A DNA stretch of 53,477 nt, from NCBI GenBank assembly GCA_018303685.1, contig JAGVXS010000063.1, positions 1 to 53,477 on the forward strand, written 5' to 3'. The notes under the pieces were generated by a model. That model did not search any database. It was not told the DNA's origin and was given only the letters and a program-made list of their open reading frames with translations. Source of the stretch: Candidatus Woesearchaeota archaeon. Lineage in GTDB: Archaea > Nanobdellota > Nanobdellia > Woesearchaeales > GW2011-AR4. The position numbers were made by a program, and so were the translations under genes. Shown here piece after piece: positions 34,306 to 41,622 of the stretch (the stretch's first letter is position 1; each line of letters begins with the position of its first letter).

Positions 34306-35343
34306 ATGGGAGTAGCCTTAACAGAATTGTTGATTATAAAGGAGACGAGCCTGGAGCATCTTCAAAATAAAATTCTGGCGGTTGATGCCTCAATGTGGCT
34401 TTACCAGTTCCTGAGCTCTATAAGGCAGCGTGACGGAACTCTGCTGATGGACTCCAAAGGAAAGGTCACATCACATTTAATGGGATTGATGGCCAGAATT
34501 TCAAATTTGTCACAACAAAGCGTAAAGCTTGCTTTTGTCTTTGACGGCGAGCCGCCCAAGCTGAAGCATCTGACTCTTGAGAAGAGGAAAGAAATAAAGA
34601 TTGAGGCAGAGAAAAAGTTTGAGAAAGCAAAGGAGAAGGAAGACACGGAGCTTATGAGGAAATATGCCTCAAGAACCTCAAGGCTTACAGATGAGATGGT
34701 GGAAGAGGCAAAAAGGCTTGTGGAGGCTTTTGGGCTGCCGGTGATAGAAGCACCTTCTGAGGCAGAGGCCCAGGCATCATTGATTGTAAAAAATGGCGAT
34801 GCTTTTGCGCTTGCAACAAACGATGCAGACTCGCTGCTTTTTGAGGCTCCAAGGATTGTGAGGAATCTGAATATGGCGGGCAGGAGGAAGAAAACAAATA
34901 AATTGAGCTTTGATACAATAAAGCCCGACATGATAATTCTGGAGGAAAATCTAAAGCATCTTGGCATTGGCCAGGAGCAGCTGATTGCGCTGGCAATGCT
35001 GATAGGGACAGACTACAACTCGGGCGGCATAAAGGGCATAGGGCCGAAAACTGCATTGAAGCTTGTCAGGGAGCACGGCTCAAATTTTGAAAAGTTATTC
35101 ACAGAAACAAAATGGGATGATTTTTTTGATTTTTCATGGAGAGAAGTGTTTGAGCTTATAAAGAACATGCCAGTTGACAGGCACTATAACCTTGAATGGA
35201 AGGGTGCAGACGAAGACAAAATAATGAAGCTTCTTGTGGACGGGCATGACTTCTCTGAAGAGAGGGTAAAAAGCCAGATTGAAGGCTTGGCTAAAAACAG
35301 GCTGCAAAAATCCCAAAAAGGATTGGGCGATTTTCTCGGGTAG
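34306..35343 (+). CDS. fen: Flap endonuclease 1
   Basis: 345 residues, the normal length. It cleaves 5' flaps during Okazaki-fragment maturation and base-excision repair. N-region VDASMWLYQFLS and FVFDGEPPKLK, then I-region EAPSEAEAQASLIV, ALATNDADSLLFE and LIGTDYNSGGIKGIGPKTAL carry the acidic metal ligands and the helix-hairpin-helix. The N-terminus MGVALTELL lacks the more usual MGV-x-L/I-x2-L form only slightly. The tail SQKGLGDFLG is a PCNA-interacting (PIP) box. It is translated directly after the HTH/nuclease-like gene. Confidence 0.95.
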   Translation: MGVALTELLIIKETSLEHLQNKILAVDASMWLYQFLSSIRQRDGTLLMDSKGKVTSHLMGLMARISNLSQQSVKLAFVFDGEPPKLKHLTLEKRKEIKIEAEKKFEKAKEKEDTELMRKYASRTSRLTDEMVEEAKRLVEAFGLPVIEAPSEAEAQASLIVKNGDAFALATNDADSLLFEAPRIVRNLNMAGRRKKTNKLSFDTIKPDMIILEENLKHLGIGQEQLIALAMLIGTDYNSGGIKGIGPKTALKLVREHGSNFEKLFTETKWDDFFDFSWREVFELIKNMPVDRHYNLEWKGADEDKIMKLLVDGHDFSEERVKSQIEGLAKNRLQKSQKGLGDFLG

Positions 35344-35369
35344 GATTGTGGTTGTGAATGCAAAAAATA

Positions 35370-36194
35370 TTATGCCTTTACTTTTCTGAACAGGTAGTGG
35401 TTATTGCCTAGCAAATTCCTTTCATCAACTATGTAGATGTTTACAAGCTGCAGATTAAGCTTCTTTGTGCAGAAGTCAAAAATCTCCTGAGGATGCGCAA
35501 ACTCGTAAGGCAGCCCGCCAAGCCAGTCTATGACATCGTGCCTGAATGACATTCCCCTGTTCAATGTGCTGCTTTCTTTCTCGAGTATTATCCTGAAGGG
35601 ATTCTTGAGCTGCAGGATATTCTTCAGGAAAAAGCTCCCTATGACTGCATATTCGAGAGACTTCTTGAAAATAAACGGCGACAGATTGTATAATTTCTTG
35701 AGCCTCAGCTGGCTCTTTGAGCCCCTGAGCCCTGTTTTTTTGTTGTAGATTGCAAAATAAAAATAACCATTGTCCTTAAGCCTGCCTGCCGCATTCTCAA
35801 TCGCTTCCCACATTTTCCCGGTATGATGGAAAACGCCGAATGCGTATACAATGTCAGCCTTTGGCAGCCATGCCAGAAAAGTTTTGTCGAGGGCAGAGCC
35901 GTGATATACCTCCCAGTTGCCTGGATTTGATTCTTTGCTTCTCAGGTATTTGCAGCACTTGACTGAGTGGGGGTCAATATCAAAGCTGATGACTCTTTTT
36001 GCGCCCAGCTTGAAAGCGCTTAAAGAAAAAATGCCTGAGCCGCATCCAACATCCAGAAAGATTTTGCCTTTTAAGTCCTTGATGCCGAAAAAGTCCCTTA
36101 TTGACTTCTTGGCTATCTTCAGGCGCTTCTGGTTAAAAGACTCTGCAACGTAGCTTTCCCAGTTTTTCCCGAACGAAAAAGTCGCTTTTTCCAT
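35370..36194 (-). CDS. Class I SAM-dependent methyltransferase
   Basis: About 274 residues from ATG 36194 (MEKATFSFGKNWESYV). SAM motifs: KIFLDVGCGSGIFSLSAFKLGA (motif I), VISFDIDPHSVKCC (acidic strand 2), ADIVYAFGVFHHTGKMWEAIENAAG (post-motif with HHTG) and NGYFYFAIYNKK. The UbiE/COQ5-like layout suggests a small-molecule or lipid/glycan target. Its start region NWESYVAESFNQKR is also seen in methyltransferases of glycan loci. It diverges from a GT4 gene with a shared TATA element, supporting a role in the same glycan pathway. Confidence 0.75.
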   Translation of the reverse strand: MEKATFSFGKNWESYVAESFNQKRLKIAKKSIRDFFGIKDLKGKIFLDVGCGSGIFSLSAFKLGAKRVISFDIDPHSVKCCKYLRSKESNPGNWEVYHGSALDKTFLAWLPKADIVYAFGVFHHTGKMWEAIENAAGRLKDNGYFYFAIYNKKTGLRGSKSQLRLKKLYNLSPFIFKKSLEYAVIGSFFLKNILQLKNPFRIILEKESSTLNRGMSFRHDVIDWLGGLPYEFAHPQEIFDFCTKKLNLQLVNIYIVDERNLLGNNHYLFRKVKA

Positions 36195-36216
36195 TGAGGC
36201 GCGCTTCACCAATAAA

Positions 36217-36233
36217 CTATTTAAATATATTGA
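36217..36233. promoter_or_regulatory. Shared TATA element for divergent methyltransferase and GT4 genes
   Basis: ACTATTTAAATATATTG is the only AT-rich TATA-like element in the 53-base gap. It is centred about 24 bases upstream of ATG 36248 (plus) and about 30 bases upstream of ATG 36194 (minus). The core TATTTAAATA is self-complementary, so it could serve both directions. Confidence 0.45.
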
Positions 36234-36247
36234 TTTCCGGAAATTAT

Positions 36248-37456
36248 ATGGAAAAGATAAAAGTGCTGACTTTGATAGGCTCTTTCCCCACGAAAATTAA
36301 TCCGAGCGCTGCAATTTTCGTGCTTAACCAGCTGGAGCACATGAAAAAACACTGCCAGTTCAAGGTTGTCGTGCCATACGCCTATGTGCCGAATTTCAAG
36401 CATATTAACCCGTTCTACAGGTTTTCAAAAGTCCCTTTAATCGAGGACATCAGCGGCATAGAGGTTTACAGGCCAAGGTACCTGCAAATCTCAAGGTTTT
36501 TCCTGTTTAGCGCCATTTTAAGAAGCGCGGCAATGCTTATTGAAACAGCAAACATCTACCTCTCAGCAATCTCTGTCGTGAAAAATATTGAAAAAAAATG
36601 GAAATTTGACATAATACACATCCACGGCCCCATATCAGAGGGCGTGCTTGGAGTGTCGGCAAAAAGAATGTACAAAAAGCCTTTGGCCATAACTTTCCAC
36701 GGCGAGGATGCCACAATACTTTCAAAAATGGGGCTTTTAAAATATGTTTACGGGAGAACCCTGAAAAACTGCGATGCATTCATATTTGTGACAGGCTACC
36801 TGCAAAAAGCCCTGAGCCAAAAACTGCCTGGCGAAAAAGTGGCTATCATACCAAGCGGCTATATGGTAAGCAGGTTCAAGCTCATGGACAGGGAGAAATG
36901 CGCCAAAAAGCTCGGGCTGCCAAAGCGCAGAAAGACAATTATCTTTGTCGGCGGCTTTACCGAAAGGAAGGGAGTTGAATATCTGCTCAAAGCTATGGGA
37001 ATAATATCAAAAAAGGGCAATGATATAATGTGCCTTATGGTGGGCGGCGGGAATCTCATGAAAAAACTCAAAAGGCTTGCGCATAATCTTGGAATTGAGG
37101 GCAATGTGATTTTTGCAGGCTACAGGGCTCCTGACGAAGTCCCTATATGGATCAATGCATCTGATTTGCTTGTGCTGCCAAGCCTTGATGAGGGGCTTCC
37201 GAATGTTGTTGTTGAGGCTCTTGCATGCGGCAAGCCTGTTGTTGCAACAAATGTGGGAGGCATTCCTGATGTGGTCAATGATGATGTGGGCTATCTTGTC
37301 AGGCCCAGGGACGAGAACGAGCTTGCCCGTAAGATAATTATGGCTCTTGAAAGGAAGTGGGACAGGAAGAAACTGATGAAGAGAGCCAGGCAGTTCAGCG
37401 TGACAAAATCAGCAAAGAAATTGATGGACGTTTACAAAAATATGCTGAAACATTAA
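36248..37456 (+). CDS. Family 4 glycosyltransferase
   Basis: About 402 residues from ATG 36248. GT-B fold with VLTLIGSFPTKINPSAAIFVLNQLEHM, IIHIHGPISEG and ITFHGEDATILSK in the N-half. The donor half has IIPSGYMVSRFK, FVGGFTERKGVEYLLKAM, MVGGGNLMKKLKRL and the E-x7-E signature DEGLPNVVVEALACGKPVVATNVGG. The nucleotide donor is unknown; UDP-xylose made by the nearby operon is one candidate. It shares its promoter element with the divergent methyltransferase. Confidence 0.85.
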   Translation: MEKIKVLTLIGSFPTKINPSAAIFVLNQLEHMKKHCQFKVVVPYAYVPNFKHINPFYRFSKVPLIEDISGIEVYRPRYLQISRFFLFSAILRSAAMLIETANIYLSAISVVKNIEKKWKFDIIHIHGPISEGVLGVSAKRMYKKPLAITFHGEDATILSKMGLLKYVYGRTLKNCDAFIFVTGYLQKALSQKLPGEKVAIIPSGYMVSRFKLMDREKCAKKLGLPKRRKTIIFVGGFTERKGVEYLLKAMGIISKKGNDIMCLMVGGGNLMKKLKRLAHNLGIEGNVIFAGYRAPDEVPIWINASDLLVLPSLDEGLPNVVVEALACGKPVVATNVGGIPDVVNDDVGYLVRPRDENELARKIIMALERKWDRKKLMKRARQFSVTKSAKKLMDVYKNMLKH

Positions 37457-37497
37457 AATAAGAAAAAAGCCAGAAACGTGGAAATTCTTTGATTAAG

Positions 37498-38331
37498 ATG
37501 AAAAAAAACCTGAAATTTTACCTGAAAGATAAATTAAGTAAAAAAGAACTGCAATTAGTCCCAACCTCCTTTGACATTGTCGGCGATATTGTCATTTTCT
37601 CCGAATTTCCAAAAAAATTAAAAAAAAAAGAAAAAATGATAGGACAAACAATTTTAAAAAATTACCCCCACGTCAAAACAATCCTCAAGAAAACCAGAAA
37701 ATACTCCGGCAGGTTCAGGACTCCGAAATTAAAGGTCATTGCGGGCGAGAAAAGAAAGGAAACAACATGCAGGGAAAACGGCGTTTTGATGAAACTGGAT
37801 GTTGAGAAGGTTTATTTCTCAGCCAGAATGTCAAGCGAGAGGAAAAGAATTGCAGAGTTGATTAAGCCAAACGAGTCTGTATTGGTGATGTTCTCGGGAT
37901 GTTCCCCTTACCCATTAGTTATATCAAAAAACAGCAAATGCAGGGAAGTTTATGGAATTGAAATCAACCCGGTTGCGCATAAATATGCACTGGATAACAT
38001 TAAAAAGAATAAATTAGATAATAAAATCAAGTTATTTCTGGGTGATGTAAAGAGGATACTGCCAAGAATAAACAAAAAGTTTGACAGGGTATTAATGCCA
38101 TTGCCAAAAGGAGGAGAAAATTTTCTGTATCTAGCATTAAGATATATAAAAAACAGAGGCGTTGTTCATTTTTACGATTTTCTGCATGAAGATGAGTTCT
38201 ACAAGGCAGAAGAAAAGGTTAAAGCTGCCTGCAATAGGTTCAAAAAGAAATTCAAAATTCTAAAAACAAGCAAATGCGGCCAGTATTCCCCAAGGTTTTA
38301 CCGAGTTTGCGTCGATTTTTTAGTGGATTGA
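37498..38331 (+). CDS. Trm5/Tyw2-like tRNA methyltransferase family protein
   Basis: About 277 residues from ATG 37498 (the track's 37489 is a TTG). The Trm5 pattern is clear: LKVIAGEKRKETTCRENGVLMKLDVEKVYFSARMSSERKRIAELI, then VMFSGCSPYPLVISK, VYGIEINPVAHKYALDNIKKNKL, GDVKRILP and GVVHFYDFLHEDEF. Trm5 makes m1G37 of tRNA and Tyw2 builds wyosine. The motif N-L-P/N-P-P that holds the catalytic Asn in Trm5 is MPLPKGG here, so Asn is replaced by Pro, as in other variants of the family. The first 80 residues match the Trm5 N-terminal domain in outline (FDIVGDIVIF...IGQTILKNYPHVKTIL). Confidence 0.75.
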   Translation: MKKNLKFYLKDKLSKKELQLVPTSFDIVGDIVIFSEFPKKLKKKEKMIGQTILKNYPHVKTILKKTRKYSGRFRTPKLKVIAGEKRKETTCRENGVLMKLDVEKVYFSARMSSERKRIAELIKPNESVLVMFSGCSPYPLVISKNSKCREVYGIEINPVAHKYALDNIKKNKLDNKIKLFLGDVKRILPRINKKFDRVLMPLPKGGENFLYLALRYIKNRGVVHFYDFLHEDEFYKAEEKVKAACNRFKKKFKILKTSKCGQYSPRFYRVCVDFLVD

Positions 38332-38365
38332 TTTTGCCCCGAACCTTGGTTCTGGGATGCTTTTT

Positions 38366-38390
38366 AAAACTTAATTTTTGCTTAAGTTTT
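38366..38390. terminator. Perfect 9-bp stem-loop, possible terminator
   Basis: AAAACTTAA (38366-38374) pairs perfectly with TTAAGTTTT (38382-38390) around a 7-base loop. It sits 35 bases after the Trm5-like stop, at the end of the small minus-strand ORF, and could end transcription from either side. Confidence 0.4.
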
Positions 38391-38537
38391 TTTGCATTTG
38401 TTGCTTTGTCAACCCTTTTTCCTTGGGGATTTTCTGGTCATAAATATTAAGTGCCCACCTCCGGATTATTTGTCATTAAAATCCTCCATTATGTTAGAGT
38501 CCAAAACGCTTATCACAAATTCCTTGCCTTTTTCCAT
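38371..38537 (-). pseudogene. Small ORF of 55 residues with a one-base frameshift
   Basis: Too short for the ORF track. From ATG 38537 the frame reads MEKGKEFVISVLDSNIMEDF then NDK and stops. Adding one A to the A run at 38469-38471 continues it as IIRRWALNIYDQKIPKEKG and LTKQQMQKNLSKN to a TAA at 38371. The interval is 167 bases, one short of 56 codons. A TATA-like CTTTATATAC (about 38560-38569) is centred 27 bases from the ATG. I do not recognise the protein. The continuous reading after a homopolymer fix and the correct promoter spacing support a real gene. It is divergent from the TrmB regulator with a palindrome between. Confidence 0.35.
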
Positions 38538-38574
38538 AACAAAATAAGAAGTTGATTTAGTATATAAAGAAATG

Positions 38575-38628
38575 TGGTGATACATAATCACCATAAAATT
38601 TAAATAGGTATATAAATTATATTACCTA
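38575..38628. promoter_or_regulatory. TrmB-gene promoter with two palindromes
   Basis: A perfect palindrome TGGTGAT-ACATA-ATCACCA (38575-38593) lies upstream of the TATA element AAATTTAAATAG (about 38596-38606), which is 28 bases before ATG 38630. A second inverted repeat, TAGGTA (38605-38610) and TACCTA (38623-38628), covers the expected transcription start. Placement on both sides of the TATA box fits regulator binding sites, probably for the TrmB protein itself. Confidence 0.55.
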
Positions 38629-38629
38629 C

Positions 38630-39361
38630 ATGGAAAGCGTGCTGTACAAGATCGGTATGACGAGGAACGAAGCAAAGGTTTACATGGCTCTTCTTGACCT
38701 GGGAACAGCCCAAGCAGGGCAGATAACAGAAAAATCAGGCGTGCACAGGAGGAATGTCTATGATGCAATAGACAGGCTTATGGAAAAGGGGCTGTTAAGC
38801 TTTGTCATAGTGAACAGCAAGAAGCTATTCAGCCCGGTAAACCCGAAAAGGTTTCTTGAGCTGGTAGAGGAGAAAAAATTTGAGCTGGACACTATAAAAA
38901 AAGATTTTCAGAAGATTCTGCCTGAACTGGAGCTGAAGGCTGCAATGCAGGAAAGGCATGATGTAAGGTTCTACAAGGGCACGGAAGGGCTAAAAACAGT
39001 TTTTGAAGATATAATAAGGACAGGAAAGGACTACATTGGGTACGGGCAGGGGCAGCAGCTGGAGAAGGTACTAAAGCATTACTTCAGGCTTTTCATCATA
39101 AAAAGAGTCAAGGCAAAAATAAGGCTGAGGCTGATATACGACGAAGCTTCGAGAAAAACCTTAAAGAAAAATCCTCTGAGTGACTTAAGATACATGCCTG
39201 ACCAGTACAGCTCCAGGGCGGCTTTGAGAATTTACGGCGACAAGGTTGCAATATTGCTGCTTTCAGAGGAAGAACCACTGGCAATAGTCATAAAAAACAA
39301 GGCAATTGCAGAGGGGTATAGAAAATATTTTGAGGTTATGTGGAAAGCCGCAAAGCAATGA
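38630..39361 (+). CDS. TrmB-family transcriptional regulator
   Basis: 243 residues. The N-terminal winged helix starts MESVLYKIGMTRNEAKVYMALLDLG and has VHRRNVYDAIDRLMEKGLLSFV, the TrmB/PF01978 signature. A coiled segment (FELDTIKKDFQKILPELELKA) links to a C-terminal effector domain (YKGTEGLKTVFEDIIRTGKDYIGYG, RIYGDKVAILLLSEEEPLAIVIKN). Relatives sense sugars or redox state and control sugar uptake and glycolysis. The palindromes in its own promoter suggest autoregulation and control of the divergent small ORF. It starts at an ATG with no leader. Confidence 0.85.
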   Translation: MESVLYKIGMTRNEAKVYMALLDLGTAQAGQITEKSGVHRRNVYDAIDRLMEKGLLSFVIVNSKKLFSPVNPKRFLELVEEKKFELDTIKKDFQKILPELELKAAMQERHDVRFYKGTEGLKTVFEDIIRTGKDYIGYGQGQQLEKVLKHYFRLFIIKRVKAKIRLRLIYDEASRKTLKKNPLSDLRYMPDQYSSRAALRIYGDKVAILLLSEEEPLAIVIKNKAIAEGYRKYFEVMWKAAKQ

Positions 39362-39366
39362 AAATC

Positions 39367-39439
39367 GTGTACGCTCATAAGTTACATCCGCATATCATCG
39401 CTTGCGCTCAACGGGTGTTCATAAAATCATCGCGTACAC
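39367..39439. other. Convergent intergenic region with nested inverted repeats
   Basis: The 119-base gap between the convergent TrmB and PAN genes has outer arms GTGTACGC (39367-39374) and GCGTACAC (39432-39439), perfectly complementary, and inner arms CATCCG (39385-39390) and CGGGTG (39412-39417; one G-T pair). Transcribed either way it would fold into a two-step stem of about 73 nt. It may be a two-way terminator or a small RNA. No coding sequence is seen. Confidence 0.4.
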
Positions 39440-39480
39440 ATGACTGGTAAATTCATTATGTTTTTAAGATTTTCCTAAAG

Positions 39481-40635
39481 TCAGCCAAACATGCCGATGT
39501 AGTCTTCCCCCTCTATCTTTTCTTCCTGCTTGACTTTGTCAATGGCTTTCAGGAAATCTTCCCTTGTTACAAAGGTCCTGTCAGCCCTGATTGCAAAATA
39601 GCCTGCTTCCGTGCACACTGCCCTTATCTCAGCGCCGCTGAAGCCTTCCATTCTCACTGCAAGCGGCTCAAGCTTGACATTCTTGCCAAAGCTCATGTCC
39701 TTCGAGTGTATTTTCAGTATGTCAAGCCTTGCTTCCTTATTGGGAATTGGGATGCGGATAAGCCTGTCAAGCCTTCCGGGCCTTATGACAGCAGGGTCGA
39801 GGATGTCTTTCCTGTTTGTAGCCCCGATTACCTTTACATTGTCCAACGGCTTGAAGCCGTCCAGCTCCGCAAGCAGCTGCATGAATGTTCTGTTGACCTC
39901 CCTCTCGCCTGAAGTGCCAACCTCAATCCTTTTGGCTGCCAATGCATCCATCTCATCGATAAAGATTATTGAAGGGGCTTTTCTCCTCGCAAACTCAAAG
40001 ATTTCCTTCACAAGCTTTGCCCCTTCGCCTATAAATTTCTGCACAAGCTCTGAGCCGACAACCTCTATGAAAGTTGAATTTGTTGATGCTGCAACAGCCT
40101 TTGCCAGCAGAGTCTTGCCTGTGCCGGGCTCGCCATGCAGCAGGACGCCTTTTGGAGGGGTGATGCCGATTTTCTTGAAAAGCTCGGGCTTTTTCAACGG
40201 CAGCTCGACAACCTCCCTTATCTCCTGTATTTGATGGCTTAATCCCCCTATCTCTTCCCACGATATTGTCGGCTTTTCAACAATCACAAACTTCTCAACG
40301 TTAAAGCGCCTTGTAATCGGGATTTTTTTTATTATTGTAAGGTTCTTCTGCTCCACCAGGACCAAGTCGCCTGATTTCAGCTTTTCGCAGTCGCCTGATA
40401 TGTTAACAAGAAACTGGTTGCCATTTGGGATTTTTATTAAGCATGAATTCCCCAGCATCTCCCTTACCTCGCACACCATCAACGGAGAAGCCCTGAACCT
40501 CTCGATTTCCTCCTTTAAGCGGTTGATTGTTTCTTTCAGGATTCTATTCTCTTCCTCATACGGATTTGATGATGTAGAATAAGAGTACATTATGCTGTCA
40601 ATGATGTTCTTTGGCTTTGCTTCCTTTGCCGGCAT
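39481..40635 (-). CDS. pan: Proteasome-activating nucleotidase (PAN) AAA+ ATPase
   Basis: 384 residues. The N-terminal coiled coil (YEEENRILKETINRLKEEIERF) precedes an OB-like domain (NQFLVNISGDCEKLKSGDLVLVEQ) and the AAA+ module: HGEPGTGKTLLAKAVA (Walker A), IIFIDEMDALAAKR (Walker B), IGATNRKDILDPAVIRPGRLDR (sensor 1, Arg fingers). It unfolds proteins and feeds them into the 20S proteasome. The C-terminus is YIGMFG; the last three residues M-F-G replace the usual Hb-Y-X gate-opening motif with an aromatic Phe. A TATA-like TTTTTATACC about 28 bases upstream gives it its own promoter. It follows three peptidase genes on the same strand. Confidence 0.9.
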   Translation of the reverse strand: MPAKEAKPKNIIDSIMYSYSTSSNPYEEENRILKETINRLKEEIERFRASPLMVCEVREMLGNSCLIKIPNGNQFLVNISGDCEKLKSGDLVLVEQKNLTIIKKIPITRRFNVEKFVIVEKPTISWEEIGGLSHQIQEIREVVELPLKKPELFKKIGITPPKGVLLHGEPGTGKTLLAKAVAASTNSTFIEVVGSELVQKFIGEGAKLVKEIFEFARRKAPSIIFIDEMDALAAKRIEVGTSGEREVNRTFMQLLAELDGFKPLDNVKVIGATNRKDILDPAVIRPGRLDRLIRIPIPNKEARLDILKIHSKDMSFGKNVKLEPLAVRMEGFSGAEIRAVCTEAGYFAIRADRTFVTREDFLKAIDKVKQEEKIEGEDYIGMFG

Positions 40636-40676
40636 TTTGCTTTATTTAATTAAATTCGGTATAAAAAGGTTTGGGT

Positions 40677-41621
40677 TTAAAGTTTTATCTTTCCTTTGCC
40701 CATTATCAAAACCCCGTCAGCGTAAATTGTTGGGTTTTTAATCACGACATCGACATGAAAAGGCACGTCTATTTTGCCTCCAAAGTGCCTGTTGTTGCCG
40801 AAGGCAATGTGGCATGTTCCAGCTACTTTTTCGTCCTCTAAAACATTGCCTGTTATTTTGGCTTTGTAGTTTGTGCCTATGCCAAGCTCGGCTACATTCT
40901 TGTGGAGTTTAGTTTTTAATAGTTTTTTGAATTGGTTTGCAACTTTTCCTCCATTTACACTTGTTATAAAGCCGTCTTTAACAACTAGTTCAATATTTTT
41001 ATCAACCTTGCCCAACCCTCCGACACTTGCATCAACTATAATTGTGCCGTTTGTTCTGTATTCTAATGGCGCGATAAATATTTCTCCTGCAGGCAAATTT
41101 CCAGAAACTCCTCTTTTTGTGTAAATCCCATCATCTCCAAGCCATTTTCTTCCTTTTAGATAAAACTCTATGTTTGTGCCATTCTTTGCTGTTATTTTTA
41201 TCAGGTTTTTGTTTTTTAATCTTGAAATAAGTCTTTTATTTATTTCCCTTATTCTGTAAAAATCAACATCTAAAGCCCTTTTTATCATATCAATTGTAAT
41301 GCCAGGCATGCTTGCCGCCCTTGCGCCATTTTTTATTGCATTATGCCTTGCCTTTGTATGACTCAGTGATTTTGTTGTTGCTAATAGAATTACATTGTAC
41401 TCCAGCATTTCATCTGCAACATTTCTTGGAGGCTCTGTGCCGTGAGATTCCGGAATTGGAACGAGTATTAGTTTTGACTGCTTTGCTATTTTCAATGAAT
41501 TCCTGTATAACGCATTTCCTATCGGCTTTAGCTTAGAATCCGTAACAATCAGGCAGCTTTCATTTGATTTTAGGTTCATGCAGTCTTTAAGTATTATTTT
41601 GCACGCCTTGTCAATTGACAT
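40677..41621 (-). CDS. M29-like aminopeptidase (AmpS/COG2309 family), short form
   Basis: 314 residues. The metal-binding C-terminal half is intact: VSGNLPAGEIFIAP, VAELGIGTNYKA, LEDEKVAGTCHIAFG and PFHVDVVIKNPT supply Glu, Glu, His and His-x-Asp ligands of the M29 fold. The N-terminal half (SCLIVTDSKLKPIGNALYRNSL...SKLILVPIPESHG) is the co-folded domain. Such enzymes remove N-terminal residues from short peptides; the context fits finishing of proteasome products. One base separates it from the next M29-like gene upstream, and PAN follows downstream. Confidence 0.75.
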   Translation of the reverse strand: MSIDKACKIILKDCMNLKSNESCLIVTDSKLKPIGNALYRNSLKIAKQSKLILVPIPESHGTEPPRNVADEMLEYNVILLATTKSLSHTKARHNAIKNGARAASMPGITIDMIKRALDVDFYRIREINKRLISRLKNKNLIKITAKNGTNIEFYLKGRKWLGDDGIYTKRGVSGNLPAGEIFIAPLEYRTNGTIIVDASVGGLGKVDKNIELVVKDGFITSVNGGKVANQFKKLLKTKLHKNVAELGIGTNYKAKITGNVLEDEKVAGTCHIAFGNNRHFGGKIDVPFHVDVVIKNPTIYADGVLIMGKGKIKL

Positions 41622-41622
41622 T

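Noticed and set aside
34401-34967. 188-residue minus-strand ORF
   Set aside because: Antisense shadow of FEN1; Ser/Phe-rich, no motif.
39611-40234. 207-residue plus-strand ORF
   Set aside because: Antisense shadow of the PAN ATPase, which has intact Walker motifs.
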